A DNA stretch of 64,000 nt from Bacteroidales bacterium (GCA_910575615.1 CAJTEX010000004.1:1-64000), one strand, 5' to 3'. Positions 44,314 to 54,299 are shown, counted from the stretch's first letter. Translations and numbers: made by a program. Notes: a model not told the origin generated them from the sequence alone.

Positions 44314-45246
44314 ATGCGGTTAAATGAGAAGATAAAATGGCGTTTCTGTCAGTTGCTGAAATTCCATTTCCCCTTTTTGTGGTCAAAGCACCTATACAAA
44401 ACCACACTCGGGAAAGTTACCAATTTTAGAAATCCCAAAGACTTGAATGAGAAGATACAATGGCTGATGTTTTTTACAGACACTTCCCGTTGGACATCTT
44501 TGGCTGACAAATACGCTGTAAGACAATATGTGAAAGATAAAGTAGGAGAGAAATATTTGATTCCGCTTCTTGGAAAATGGGATTGTGCGGATGATATTGA
44601 CTTTGAGTCTTTACCTACAAAATTTGTCATAAAGCCTAACAACGGCAGTTACGATACCGTAATCTGCAGTGATAAAAACGACATCGATTTAGAGAAGGTG
44701 CGTGAAAGAATGTCATATTCCCTCGCGAATAAATTCGGATATGAGAACGCAGAACCGCATTACCTCAATATAAAGCCCTGCATAATCGCAGAAGAGCTAT
44801 TGGAAACAGATGATGCCGGAGGGTTGATTGACTATAAAATCTGGTGTTTCAATGGTATTCCTCACAGTTTATTTGTGTGCGTAAACAGAGACAAGAATAC
44901 TCACCATGCAGATTTTTTAGTATATGATTTGAATTGGACAAAACGCCCAGAGATTCTTACGCCTAAGTTTCGCAACTCAAATGAATGTCCTAAACCCAAC
45001 AATTTGGATGAAATGCTGATCGTGGCATCAAAATTATCCGACGGATTCCCTCAGGTGAGAGTGGATTTATATAACATTCAGGGGAAAATATATTTTGGGG
45101 AAATGACTTTCTCTTCAAATTTCGGTATGATGCCGTATTACACAAACGAGGCTTTGTTGGATATGGGACGACACATCAGGATGCCACAACGTTCTGCAAA
45201 GGAGAAAATCACAACATTTGCGAAACGGTGGTTTCCATATGTCTAA
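44314..45246 (+). CDS. ATP-grasp (TupA-like) ligase
   Basis: 310 residues. NPKDLNEKIQWLMFFTDTSR and WTSLADKYAVRQYVKD near the start and FVIKPNNGSYDTVICSDKND are typical of TupA-like ATP-grasp proteins. Further pieces are KPCIIAEELL, YKIWCFNG and the metal site VRVDLYN..GKIYFGEMTFSS. TupA is linked to adding amino acids in teichuronopeptide, so an amide-linked substituent on the glycan is possible but inferred. It lies 16 nt after the flippase. Confidence 0.8.
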   Translation: MRLNEKIKWRFCQLLKFHFPFLWSKHLYKTTLGKVTNFRNPKDLNEKIQWLMFFTDTSRWTSLADKYAVRQYVKDKVGEKYLIPLLGKWDCADDIDFESLPTKFVIKPNNGSYDTVICSDKNDIDLEKVRERMSYSLANKFGYENAEPHYLNIKPCIIAEELLETDDAGGLIDYKIWCFNGIPHSLFVCVNRDKNTHHADFLVYDLNWTKRPEILTPKFRNSNECPKPNNLDEMLIVASKLSDGFPQVRVDLYNIQGKIYFGEMTFSSNFGMMPYYTNEALLDMGRHIRMPQRSAKEKITTFAKRWFPYV

Positions 45247-45255
45247 TCATCTGTC

Positions 45256-46170
45256 ATGACAATGGTAAAATATTCCATAATAATCCCACATTACAATATA
45301 CCTGATCTTTTAGGACGTTGTCTCGCCAGCATTCCTGAACGGGAAGACATCCAAGTCATAGTCGTTGATGACTGCAGTCCTGATGCAAAAGAGTATCCTG
45401 ATGCAATCCCTGAATTATCACGCCCCTTTGTCGAATTTTATTCAACCCCTATTGGGGGGAGTGCCGGCAGGGCTCGCAATATCGGAGTCCAGCATGCGAC
45501 TGGAAAATGGGTTACATTTTTAGATGCCGATGATTTGTTTGTTGACAATGTGGGCCAGATTTTTGACAAGTACAGCGACCGTACTGAAGATGTCATTTAT
45601 TTCAGAGCAGCAAGTGTAATGAGCGATGATTTGTCAAGAATCTCCGACAGGAATATATTTGGCTATCATTTTGAAACATATTTCAAGTCAAACAACGAGC
45701 AATTGTTGCGTTTCGAGTTTGATGCTTTATGGGGTAAGCTTATCAGAAAATCATTGATTGACAAATACAGCATAAGATTTGACGAGGTTCGATACTCTAA
45801 TGACACCTTTTTTAGTGCTGCTATTGGGGTATTTGCAAAAAGCATATGTGTCGCTCCAGAGACAGCCTATATTGTCACAGAGCGGTCTGGTTCGCTGACC
45901 GCAGGCAAAATGAAGACCTTTGAGGAATGGAAAACCAGATATGGCTCGGCAATACATGTCCAAAAATTATTTGACGAGCACCACATTAAGTTTAAACGAT
46001 ATGCATTTGCGGATTTCCTATTGCATATGTGGAATAAAGACAAGTCTCTGTTTATCAAGGAATTTTCAAAGCTGTCATTCCAAAACAAACGCAGGTACAT
46101 TTATTATCATCTAAGGGATTTCTTGACAAAAGTCAGGTCTTTTAAGACGAAATCAATCTCCTGCCTGTAA
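45256..46170 (+). CDS. Glycosyltransferase family 2
   Basis: 304 residues. The GT-A fold begins YSIIIPHYNIPDLLGRCLAS, with VIVVDDCSPD and the metal/nucleotide motif WVTFLDADDLF. It transfers a sugar from a nucleotide donor to the growing lipid-linked oligosaccharide at the cytoplasmic face. Donor and acceptor cannot be read from the sequence. A second ATG two codons in (45262) is an alternative start. Confidence 0.9.
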   Translation: MTMVKYSIIIPHYNIPDLLGRCLASIPEREDIQVIVVDDCSPDAKEYPDAIPELSRPFVEFYSTPIGGSAGRARNIGVQHATGKWVTFLDADDLFVDNVGQIFDKYSDRTEDVIYFRAASVMSDDLSRISDRNIFGYHFETYFKSNNEQLLRFEFDALWGKLIRKSLIDKYSIRFDEVRYSNDTFFSAAIGVFAKSICVAPETAYIVTERSGSLTAGKMKTFEEWKTRYGSAIHVQKLFDEHHIKFKRYAFADFLLHMWNKDKSLFIKEFSKLSFQNKRRYIYYHLRDFLTKVRSFKTKSISCL

Positions 46171-46171
46171 T

Positions 46172-47167
46172 ATGGTTACAGACAAATCTATCGACTACCA
46201 TGGCATAGACATAATGAAATTCGTTATGTCTTTTGCTGTCATTGCGATACATGCTCCGGAATACCTATATCCCGAAGACCGCACATATCCTTTTTTCATT
46301 GATTGGTTCATAAGACTGGCAGTTCCATATTTCTTCATATGTACCGGCTTTCTAATTCAACAAAGAATCGAAGGGTTGCCAACATGGCAACAAAAAGGCC
46401 ATCTCAAATCTCGAGCCATTAAACTATTCCGAATATGGTGTGTGTGGCTTTTGATTTATCTGCCACTTACCGTATATGGATTATGGCATACCACCGGTTC
46501 GTTTTATGATAAAGCAGTGTTGTATTTAGAATCAGTCATATTGACAGGACACACATTATATGCCCAGCCTCTTTGGTTCATATACTCTATGGCGATAATC
46601 TTATTGATTTGGAGCCTATGGGTAAAAAAGGCTTCTCGATTTCGTTTGTGGGAACTGTTTATGCTTTTCACCGCAATTACACTCATAGGATGGATTATGC
46701 CAAATTTTTGGGGTATTTATTCAACCCACATTCATTCCATAACAATATGGATAATGGGTGGGGGAATGCCAATATGCGCCGGAGCTCTTGTCTGCAGCTA
46801 TAATCCCAGCAGGAACATATGCTTCTTAACAGCATTGTCTTGCGTTATCAGCAGCCTTATATTATATAAATTTAATTATCCTTTTTGGCCCTTCTTGGGA
46901 GGAATGGCAGTCTTCTTGATTGCTGTCCAAATCAACATCGCCAATAAGTTTGATTATAATGCCTTGCGCAAAGAGAGCATGTGGATCTATTATATCCATA
47001 TGTACATCATATTTATATTTATGGTTGCCATAAGGCAACTTCACATCTCCGTTTCAGGTATGTTACTCCTGTTATGTGTTTGCATAATCACATTTGGCTG
47101 TTCAAGGATGTTGATTTGGCTTAATAAACATCAAGGATTCAGGCATCTTGAAAAGTTGATAAGATAA
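46172..47167 (+). CDS. Acyltransferase-3 family membrane protein (second)
   Basis: 331 residues, about ten membrane helices. IDYHGIDIMKFVMSFAVIAI followed by HAPEYLY is the characteristic N-terminus with the catalytic His. It lies 1 nt after the preceding glycosyltransferase. It likely adds an acyl group to a sugar. Confidence 0.85.
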   Translation: MVTDKSIDYHGIDIMKFVMSFAVIAIHAPEYLYPEDRTYPFFIDWFIRLAVPYFFICTGFLIQQRIEGLPTWQQKGHLKSRAIKLFRIWCVWLLIYLPLTVYGLWHTTGSFYDKAVLYLESVILTGHTLYAQPLWFIYSMAIILLIWSLWVKKASRFRLWELFMLFTAITLIGWIMPNFWGIYSTHIHSITIWIMGGGMPICAGALVCSYNPSRNICFLTALSCVISSLILYKFNYPFWPFLGGMAVFLIAVQINIANKFDYNALRKESMWIYYIHMYIIFIFMVAIRQLHISVSGMLLLLCVCIITFGCSRMLIWLNKHQGFRHLEKLIR

Positions 47168-47177
47168 TCAATTGGTT

Positions 47178-48332
47178 ATGACAATACTTTTCATTTATGA
47201 CAGTCCGTTAAGACCAGAAGCCGGAGGCACTGAGAGGGCTACAAAATTGGTTATGGATGAACTTCAACGAAAAGGACATCGCACAATTGGACTTCTCCAT
47301 ACCAGCCGTCTTGATCCCGATAACTTTTTCCTAAATGGCGAGCCTATAAACCCCCTCTCTGATTTTCTGTATGAAAACCAGGTTGATGTGGTTGTGAACC
47401 AAATCGCATTCCATGACTGGCTTCTGAAAAACTTCCTGTCCCATGGAGGCCAAGCGTGGAAAGAGAAAGGAGGCAGAATCATCAGCTTTATGCATTTGGA
47501 TCCGACACCTGCTCCGTCCAAGAAATTGTCGGCCTACTTTGAAGATTGGCATAAAAAAACATTTTCAGGGAAAATAAAACGGTTGGGACTACTGGCATAT
47601 TTACCGTTTCTGAACCATAAAGTCAACAAAGAATATCGAAGCAGTCTGCGATTCTTGTATGAGCATTCCGACAGATATGTACTGATGTCCAAGTCTTTCA
47701 CCGACATTTTCCTCAGGCTGACGGGATGTGACAGCACTGACAAACTACGATTCATCACCAATATGTTGACATTCCCTGATATTGAAGATGTGGAGATTCT
47801 GAAACATAAGGAGAAAATCGTGTTGGTAGTAGCCAGACTTGATGATGAACAGAAAAACATATCATTCATAATTGACATATGGAGACACATCTCCAATCAC
47901 AGGGGATACCGTCTTCATATTGTAGGAGATGGAAAAGACTCAGCCAAACTCCAAAAATATGCAGAAGATGTGGATGACATTGTTTTTGAGAAAGCTCAAC
48001 CACCATTGTCTTGGTATCAACGGGCTAAGATATTCTTAATGGCCTCCCCAAGAGAGGGATGGGGACTTACCCTCACTGAAAGCCTGCAATGCGGAGTGGT
48101 GCCGGTAGTGCTCAACACCTCATCGGTCTTCAAAGACATAATCTCAAACGGGGAGAATGGTTTTCTGGCTCAAAATCGACAAGACTACATTGATTGTCTG
48201 GAAATGCTTATGACCGATGAATATCGATGGAAAACAATGGCAGAAACAGCCCTCGCGTCTGCAAGCCGCTTTTCCCCAGCAAATGTAGGCGACAATTGGG
48301 AGAAGTTATTGGCTGAATTTAATCGAAAATGA
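47178..48332 (+). CDS. Glycosyltransferase family 4 (tandem pair, first)
   Basis: 384 residues from the ATG at 47178 (MTILFIYDSPLRPEAGGTER). A TTG two codons upstream is less likely. The GT-B fold is shown by the glycine-rich N-terminal loop AGGTERATKLV, the middle VLVVARLDDEQKNISFIIDI, and the donor-site E-x7-E pattern EGWGLTLTESLQ. It is strongly similar in layout to the next gene (AGG motif near residue 15, EGW.LTLTES near the end), so the two are probably duplicates. Stop and next start overlap (ATGA). Confidence 0.92.
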   Translation: MTILFIYDSPLRPEAGGTERATKLVMDELQRKGHRTIGLLHTSRLDPDNFFLNGEPINPLSDFLYENQVDVVVNQIAFHDWLLKNFLSHGGQAWKEKGGRIISFMHLDPTPAPSKKLSAYFEDWHKKTFSGKIKRLGLLAYLPFLNHKVNKEYRSSLRFLYEHSDRYVLMSKSFTDIFLRLTGCDSTDKLRFITNMLTFPDIEDVEILKHKEKIVLVVARLDDEQKNISFIIDIWRHISNHRGYRLHIVGDGKDSAKLQKYAEDVDDIVFEKAQPPLSWYQRAKIFLMASPREGWGLTLTESLQCGVVPVVLNTSSVFKDIISNGENGFLAQNRQDYIDCLEMLMTDEYRWKTMAETALASASRFSPANVGDNWEKLLAEFNRK

Positions 48333-49507
48333 AAAATCTGTTCATAATTTGGGATGAGCCGCTGGATTTATCTGCGGGAGGAATACATAGGTGTATTGCT
48401 ACTCTTATGCGGTATCTGCCAGACAGAGGTATCAATGTGCATTACCTGTACTCCTGGGATTATTATAAAACATTCCATCTCGATGAATCAGGAAAACCTG
48501 GCAGAATTCTTTCAATTGATGAACTTAGGGAGTACCTGATTGCCTGTAAATGTGACGTGATATTAGGACAAGAAGCAGTGTTCTCCTCATCATTGACGCA
48601 GGCTGTTAAAAATCTGAATCTACCTGATGTCAGATTCATCAACCAATATCACAGCTCCCTTCTGTATTTTAGCAAGAAACTCACTTTTGACTATCTGAGA
48701 CAAGAATGGAGGTTCAATCGTGATTTGTCTACACGCGCAAGCATTGCGATTCGATGCCTGTTGTATCCCTTCTGGAAGCTCAAGGTCAAACGAACGCAAA
48801 ACAACATCTACAGATTCAATTACATCAACAGCACAGTCTCTCTATTGCTCTCAGAATATGAGAAACCCATATTTGCTAAAATAATTGGGAAGAAGAGCCC
48901 GTCAAAATGCCACGTTATCCCCAATCCCCTTTCATGGGAAGATGTCGCGACTCCTGACATATTAAAACACAAGAAAAAAGAGGTGTTGATTGTATCTCGC
49001 ATCTACAATAGCGAAAAAAGGATTGATTTGGCATTGAAGATTTGGAAAATCCTTCAATTGCAAGGGAAGACCGATGGATGGACATTACGTATCGTAGGGG
49101 ATGGCATCCATAAGAATTATCTTATGGAAATAGCCAAATCGATGAATCTGCAAAATGTCATCTGGGAAAAACGTCAGGATCCGCGGCCTTTTTACAAAAG
49201 TGCCAGTATCTTTCTTTTGACAAGCATTGTCGAGGGGTGGGCACTTACACTTACGGAGTCGATGCAGACAGGTGTAGTACCCCTCGCATTCGACAGTTAT
49301 CCGGCAGTAAGGTCCATAATCACCGATGGCAAAGATGGGTATATCGTGCCTTCGAAAGATGTGAAAAATATGGCAAGCAAACTCTGCCTCTTAATGGAGA
49401 ACGACACCTTACGGGAGCGTATGGCATTAAATGGCCTGGACAGCTGCAGACGCTTTGAGATAAATGCAGTTATCGACCAGTGGGAAAGGATGTTAAAAAA
49501 CTTATAA
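48329..49507 (+). CDS. Glycosyltransferase family 4 (tandem pair, second)
   Basis: 392 residues. FIIWDEPLDLSAGGIHRCIA mirrors the start of the preceding enzyme. VLIVSRIYNSEKRIDLALKI and EGWALTLTESMQTGVVPLAF are the donor-binding half. It starts within the ATGA overlap. Sugar specificity is unknown. Confidence 0.92.
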   Translation: MKNLFIIWDEPLDLSAGGIHRCIATLMRYLPDRGINVHYLYSWDYYKTFHLDESGKPGRILSIDELREYLIACKCDVILGQEAVFSSSLTQAVKNLNLPDVRFINQYHSSLLYFSKKLTFDYLRQEWRFNRDLSTRASIAIRCLLYPFWKLKVKRTQNNIYRFNYINSTVSLLLSEYEKPIFAKIIGKKSPSKCHVIPNPLSWEDVATPDILKHKKKEVLIVSRIYNSEKRIDLALKIWKILQLQGKTDGWTLRIVGDGIHKNYLMEIAKSMNLQNVIWEKRQDPRPFYKSASIFLLTSIVEGWALTLTESMQTGVVPLAFDSYPAVRSIITDGKDGYIVPSKDVKNMASKLCLLMENDTLRERMALNGLDSCRRFEINAVIDQWERMLKNL

Positions 49508-49515
49508 CACCAATT

Positions 49516-50742
49516 ATGAAGATACTTTGGATGTCATCTGTGCAGCTATCTGAGCATAAAACACTTATATCCGGCACTTGGATTCCGGGATTGTTTTCTC
49601 TCTTGAAAAGATATTACCCACAGCTTGAGATAATCAATCTCACCAAAGGGAATGCCTCCAAGAGCACAAAGATTAAAAACAGAGACTTGGTTGAATGGAT
49701 AATACCCGCCAACACAAAAATGACAGCAACTGTCATAAACGAAATATCTCGAATCATCACGGAAGAAAAACCTGATGTAATCCAAGTATGGGGCACAGAG
49801 GATATCTGGGGAACATTCCCATTTATGCAGAAATTCCCGGAAATCCCGGCAATATTGGAGATTCAAGGCATATTGGCCAGTGTAAGCGAGGAGTTCTATG
49901 GAGGATTGACACCAATGGAATTGTTAAAATGCTGGAACATAAAAGAGTTCTTAAAACCCTCCTCCTCGTTGCCGGCAATTCGCCGGTTATACTCCCGGAA
50001 TGTCGCCCGTGAACGGTTCATATTACGTAATTTCAACAATATCGGAGTTCAATCCACATGGAGCGCGGATGTCGTTAGGACATTCAATCAGGCGGCCAGA
50101 CTTTATAAATCAGGAATAGCTCTACGTCCTGCATTTTATGAGTCAGGAAAATGGTCATCGGCAAACAATATCAGTGGCCATCCCCGCATATTCTCCACGG
50201 CATTAATCGGACAACCGCTGAAAGGAGCATACACTTTGTTCAAAGCATTTGCTATTGTCAAACAAAGGTTCCCTGATGCCAAATTAGTCCTCGCCGGAGT
50301 AAAAGAGGAGGGCATACGCAAGAGTGGATTTTGCCGTATGCTCACCAGATTCGCGAAGAAGAACAAATTCTTTGACTCCATTCATCATTTGGGAGCATCA
50401 AACGCGGAGCAATTGGCTGAGCAATATAGAACCGCATCTGTGTTTGTAAATCCCTCGAATTGGGAATCTTACAGCGTGGTTACCGCAGAGGCCATGTACA
50501 TAGGGTGTCCTACTGTGGCATCCTACTCTGGAGCAATGCCTGAGCTTGGCCCTGACAGTTCAGTGATGTATTTTCCAAAGGGGGATTTCCGTATATGCGC
50601 ATCACACATCATCAGAATACTTGAAGACAGGAATCTTGCCAATGATCTTTCACATAAGTCTATATTGATTGGTGAAGAGAGGCAAGATCGCGCTAAAATT
50701 GCCGAAAAGCAAATGGAAACATATCTCAAGCTGCTCAATTAA
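49516..50742 (+). CDS. Glycosyltransferase family 4
   Basis: 408 residues from the ATG at 49516 (MKILWMSSVQLSEHKTLISG). The upstream in-frame start at 49480 lies inside the previous gene. The C-terminal half has ALIGQPLKGAYTLFKAFAIV, LVLAGVKEEG and the E-rich donor site NPSNWESYSVVTAEAMYIGC. The N-terminal half differs from the tandem pair upstream. Confidence 0.9.
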   Translation: MKILWMSSVQLSEHKTLISGTWIPGLFSLLKRYYPQLEIINLTKGNASKSTKIKNRDLVEWIIPANTKMTATVINEISRIITEEKPDVIQVWGTEDIWGTFPFMQKFPEIPAILEIQGILASVSEEFYGGLTPMELLKCWNIKEFLKPSSSLPAIRRLYSRNVARERFILRNFNNIGVQSTWSADVVRTFNQAARLYKSGIALRPAFYESGKWSSANNISGHPRIFSTALIGQPLKGAYTLFKAFAIVKQRFPDAKLVLAGVKEEGIRKSGFCRMLTRFAKKNKFFDSIHHLGASNAEQLAEQYRTASVFVNPSNWESYSVVTAEAMYIGCPTVASYSGAMPELGPDSSVMYFPKGDFRICASHIIRILEDRNLANDLSHKSILIGEERQDRAKIAEKQMETYLKLLN

Positions 50743-50755
50743 TTTAGACATATTG

Positions 50756-52006
50756 ATGTTAAACTTCTTGCTAAGCGGCATAGCATTGTTATCATATGCT
50801 GGCTTAAAATTCTGGCGGACAAAAATATTCTATCCCTCCATCGTGTTTTCAACAATGTGGGGATTGGCGTGCGTGGTTACCGGTTTGATTCTTGGAGGAG
50901 CGTTTGGCGAGCTTTTTCTTGATGATTACTATAAGTTCAGCTATCTTGACACTTATATCCCTTGGTTCGCCTTTATTTCCATCTCTGCATTCAGTTTGGC
51001 CCACAAGTTATTCCCAGGCAAGCAAGTCAATCTGTGTTTTAGCCTGGCATTCCTCACAAGGATTGTGAAAAGATACCATTGGATTATGTGGGTCAACTTC
51101 TTTGGAGGAATACTGAGGATAATTTTGATGGTGAGCTTAGTCGGAATTGACAGCGTGATGGATTACCGATTGGCTGCAAATGAAATGATGAACACAGGAC
51201 TGGGCACAGTAGGATTGGTGTTCAGAATCACCTCATATGTTCAGATGCTCGCTAATTTCTATGTCGCGCTGGCCGGCTGTAAAGCGGGAATGCAGACATT
51301 GAAATTTAAAGAGGTTGTATTTTTGTTCATCCTGTATTCTCCCACACAATTGGCAACCGGTGGGCGACTGTTTATACTTTATTTCGTCCTTTTTTATTTT
51401 GGTTCTTTCTTGTTAGGGAGAGGTATTTCTTTGAATAAACATCGGTCGTTTTTGGAAAGACGCGAGAAAAAAACGATTCTCCTGGCTTTTGTAGGAATGC
51501 TTTCTTTGGTTTCTTTGATAGCGTTATCACGCCAATCAGAGACCAAACATGCCAACGAGTCTGCGATTGCTAAGTTTACATACATTTCCGAGGGGATGTT
51601 GGAATCCGAACATTATATGAAATTTTATCCCCCCGAAGAAATTTCTCCAGACTATGGAGAATTTCTTTTGACAGGTCGTTCAGAGATGTATTTGCAATAT
51701 CGCAAATATTTGCTTATGACAAAAATGAGTTCAATAGTAATCAGTGCGATTACTTCTCTTTATACAGGCTTTGGGTACGTTGGCAGCCTTGTTGTCTGGG
51801 GTATTCTCGCATTCATATTGGAGGCGATTTCAATAAAATGCTTACGAAGATTGACCATAATCCGGTTCTTTGTTCTCCTTACAATACTTAAGATAATGTA
51901 TGAAAGTATAATCTCCAATCCTATCCAAGGAAATTATGCTGTTTATGAATTATTAATTTTATTAGCGCTATTTTATAAACCTATTTTTAACGACACAAAA
52001 ACATAA
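50756..52006 (+). CDS. Oligosaccharide repeat-unit polymerase, Wzy-like (first of two)
   Basis: 416 residues from the ATG at 50756 (MLNFLLSGIALLSYAGLKFW). About ten to eleven membrane helices and a large periplasmic loop near residues 270-340 (ESEHYMKFYPPEEISPDYGE). The patch TGGRLFILYFVLFYFGSFLL is common in O-antigen polymerases. It would link repeat units in the periplasm after flipping. Wzy proteins diverge widely, so the call rests on topology, this patch and context. Confidence 0.75.
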   Translation: MLNFLLSGIALLSYAGLKFWRTKIFYPSIVFSTMWGLACVVTGLILGGAFGELFLDDYYKFSYLDTYIPWFAFISISAFSLAHKLFPGKQVNLCFSLAFLTRIVKRYHWIMWVNFFGGILRIILMVSLVGIDSVMDYRLAANEMMNTGLGTVGLVFRITSYVQMLANFYVALAGCKAGMQTLKFKEVVFLFILYSPTQLATGGRLFILYFVLFYFGSFLLGRGISLNKHRSFLERREKKTILLAFVGMLSLVSLIALSRQSETKHANESAIAKFTYISEGMLESEHYMKFYPPEEISPDYGEFLLTGRSEMYLQYRKYLLMTKMSSIVISAITSLYTGFGYVGSLVVWGILAFILEAISIKCLRRLTIIRFFVLLTILKIMYESIISNPIQGNYAVYELLILLALFYKPIFNDTKT

Positions 52007-52016
52007 TCTGTCTTTT

Positions 52017-52160
52017 ATGAAGATTGCTGATAACTGCATAATCTCTACGGGTAGTACTGTCCGGAGAAATCTGGAAACGGCAAATTCTGTATATGGGATG
52101 TCGACTAAAATGATTCAAGAGCTTAAGACCAATGTGTCTTGGACAAAAGACGTATTCTGA
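52017..52160 (+). pseudogene. Relic of a hexapeptide acyltransferase C-terminus
   Basis: In the 182-bp gap between the polymerase and the tandem glycosyltransferase is a 47-codon frame. MKIADNCIISTGSTVRRNLE and TANSVYGMSTKMIQEL line up with the C-terminal coil of LbH acetyltransferases (typically GDNCVISAGSVVTKD..NSVVAGNPAKVI). The N-terminal nine-tenths is missing, so it is probably the remains of a deleted gene. It may mark an old recombination point. Confidence 0.5.
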
Positions 52161-52188
52161 GTAGCGAATAAACTTTGATAGCATCATT

Positions 52189-54297
52189 ATGAGGATTTTC
52201 CTTGGTCATTTTCTGCCCCCACACATTGCGTCCAAAGCTGGCATAAGTGTAGCGGCAAGCAATTTTTCATACGACATTGCAACCAGCGGCATCTTTGATA
52301 TGTCGTATTCTATCCTGCCAAATATCGCAAATAAGAATATTGACATACAAAAGTTTCGAGAGGAACGTTTACATATTTTCAATTCTAAGATAAGGGGCTT
52401 ACCGTATCCATTTTGCAAATTAGCGCCTATAGTTGAACAATTGGCGCTTTTTGCCAGAATCCCTCGCGGCTCAAACTTGTGGGTATATAACATAACCCTT
52501 CTTAATCGGCTGCTATTGGCTATGCTTCGTGTATTTAAACCGTCTGTGGGCATATATCCCATAGTTTTGGACTATACACCCGGAACACCTTCTGCTGACA
52601 AGGAATTGAAAATCATCAACCAATCGCCTGGAAGAATTTCCCTGTCAAATTATCCTGAGATAAGCAAAGTCAACTTCAAATGTATGCCAGGCATAACGCC
52701 TGAAGATTGCACTCATCCTGAACTTGCAACGCCGGACTGCAGGTTCCTCTTGTCGGGAGTCTTATTGGAACAAATATCTTCCTTGTCAAAGGTCATCAAA
52801 GCTTTCAAGTCTTTGCCATCTGCGACATTGTTTCTGACTGGAGATATTTCCATCCGTAAAGATTTAACTGAGGAGTTGGCAAAGACTCCAAACATCAAAG
52901 TATTAGGCAACCTTAACAGAGATGAATTCCTTCGAGTTCTGAATGATGTCACATTCATCTTATCCACAAGGGATTCGTCCTATCCAGAGAACTTATGCAA
53001 TTTCCCATCTAAGATAATCGAGGGGCTTCTCCATAACCGGGTTATAGTCTCCACCATCGAGTATCCTCAATTAGCCGACATTAAATATTTCAAGATTGGT
53101 GAAGATGTAGCTTCGATGACCAATGACCTCGGGCATATAATGTCATTGCCTCCCACAGAAATCAAAGAATACGCAAACCAAAGCCAACGAACCAAGACTC
53201 TGTTTTCTACATCTGTATGGCGAGAAGAGATGGGAATAATTGAGCGCCCATATGATTATGTGTATCTGACCAATACCCCAAGTTTCTACAAACTCCAACT
53301 TTGCCGCCAAATCGTTTCATCTGGCAAGAAAGTTTTACTTGTATTTTATGGATACGATTCTGCAGCTGTCAACATAAAGTTGGAGCGTTCTGGCGGAAAT
53401 ATAGATGGCGTTGATTATGTATTCATCAATAACGGGGATGCGGATAAACGGAATGCCTTCAAAATGTTTTTTAAGATCAGGAAACTTCTCCGCCATCTCA
53501 GATATCACAAATTGCTCTATTCGGGATGGATGGCTCCGGAATATAACCTGCTGAGCCTCTTCACCCCTCGGCATAATAATATCCTTATTTGCGAATCTTC
53601 AGTTTTTGATACCGACTTTTCTGGATTCAAGGGTCTAATAAAGCGTTTGATTGTTAGCAGGATGGGGGCTGTGCTGCCATCAGGAAAGCCTCACGCTGAG
53701 TTGTTTAAAAATATCGGATTCAAAGGCAAATGTAACGTGACAGGTAGTGTTGGCATCTTCAACAAAGGGCCACGCGAGTTTAAATTGAAATCTGCTAACA
53801 AACCATTGAAATACCTCTATGTGGGTAGACTTGTCGATGTCAAGAATGTGGAACTGCTTATTGATGTGTTTAACAGCAATGGCCAGTCGCTGACCATTGT
53901 CGGAGATGGCCTGCTTGCAGACACGCTGAAGTCCAAAGCAAAAAGCAATATAAAATTCCGAGGATTCATCGCCAATGAGCTGCTTGGAAATTTATATCAG
54001 GAACACGATGTGTTTATTCTGCCTTCGAAATATGAACCTTGGGGGCTGGTGGTGGAAGAGGCCCTGTATTGGGGGCTGCCGGTGATTGTGAGCGACCGGG
54101 TAGGTAGCTCCATCGACATGGTAAAGGATTTGGGCACCGGATTGATTTTCAAGTCGGGTGACAAAAATGACCTGCAGACATGCGTCGACAAGATGGAAAG
54201 GGAACATGACAAATTCCTCGGAAATGTCAAAGCCATAGACTGGATTGAAAAAGACAAGCGCCAGGTCGAGGCTTACCTTGATTTGATTGAAGGCTGA
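52189..54297 (+). CDS. Tandem glycosyltransferase: two GT4-like halves fused
   Basis: 702 residues, nearly double the length of a GT4 enzyme. Half one (1 to about 360) has MRIFLGHFLPPHIASKAGIS, and the donor-site region LSTRDSSYPENLCNFPSKII. Half two (about 365-702) begins anew with YDYVYLTNTPSFYKLQLCRQ and has its own KYLYVGRLVDVKNVELLIDV and the donor-site patch PSKYEPWGLVVEEALYWGLP. No stop or obvious linker separates them. The first two-thirds is A+T-rich and the last part GC-rich. It may add two sugars in sequence, or be a recombination product. Neither can be proved here. Confidence 0.8.
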   Translation: MRIFLGHFLPPHIASKAGISVAASNFSYDIATSGIFDMSYSILPNIANKNIDIQKFREERLHIFNSKIRGLPYPFCKLAPIVEQLALFARIPRGSNLWVYNITLLNRLLLAMLRVFKPSVGIYPIVLDYTPGTPSADKELKIINQSPGRISLSNYPEISKVNFKCMPGITPEDCTHPELATPDCRFLLSGVLLEQISSLSKVIKAFKSLPSATLFLTGDISIRKDLTEELAKTPNIKVLGNLNRDEFLRVLNDVTFILSTRDSSYPENLCNFPSKIIEGLLHNRVIVSTIEYPQLADIKYFKIGEDVASMTNDLGHIMSLPPTEIKEYANQSQRTKTLFSTSVWREEMGIIERPYDYVYLTNTPSFYKLQLCRQIVSSGKKVLLVFYGYDSAAVNIKLERSGGNIDGVDYVFINNGDADKRNAFKMFFKIRKLLRHLRYHKLLYSGWMAPEYNLLSLFTPRHNNILICESSVFDTDFSGFKGLIKRLIVSRMGAVLPSGKPHAELFKNIGFKGKCNVTGSVGIFNKGPREFKLKSANKPLKYLYVGRLVDVKNVELLIDVFNSNGQSLTIVGDGLLADTLKSKAKSNIKFRGFIANELLGNLYQEHDVFILPSKYEPWGLVVEEALYWGLPVIVSDRVGSSIDMVKDLGTGLIFKSGDKNDLQTCVDKMEREHDKFLGNVKAIDWIEKDKRQVEAYLDLIEG

Positions 54298-54299
54298 TC

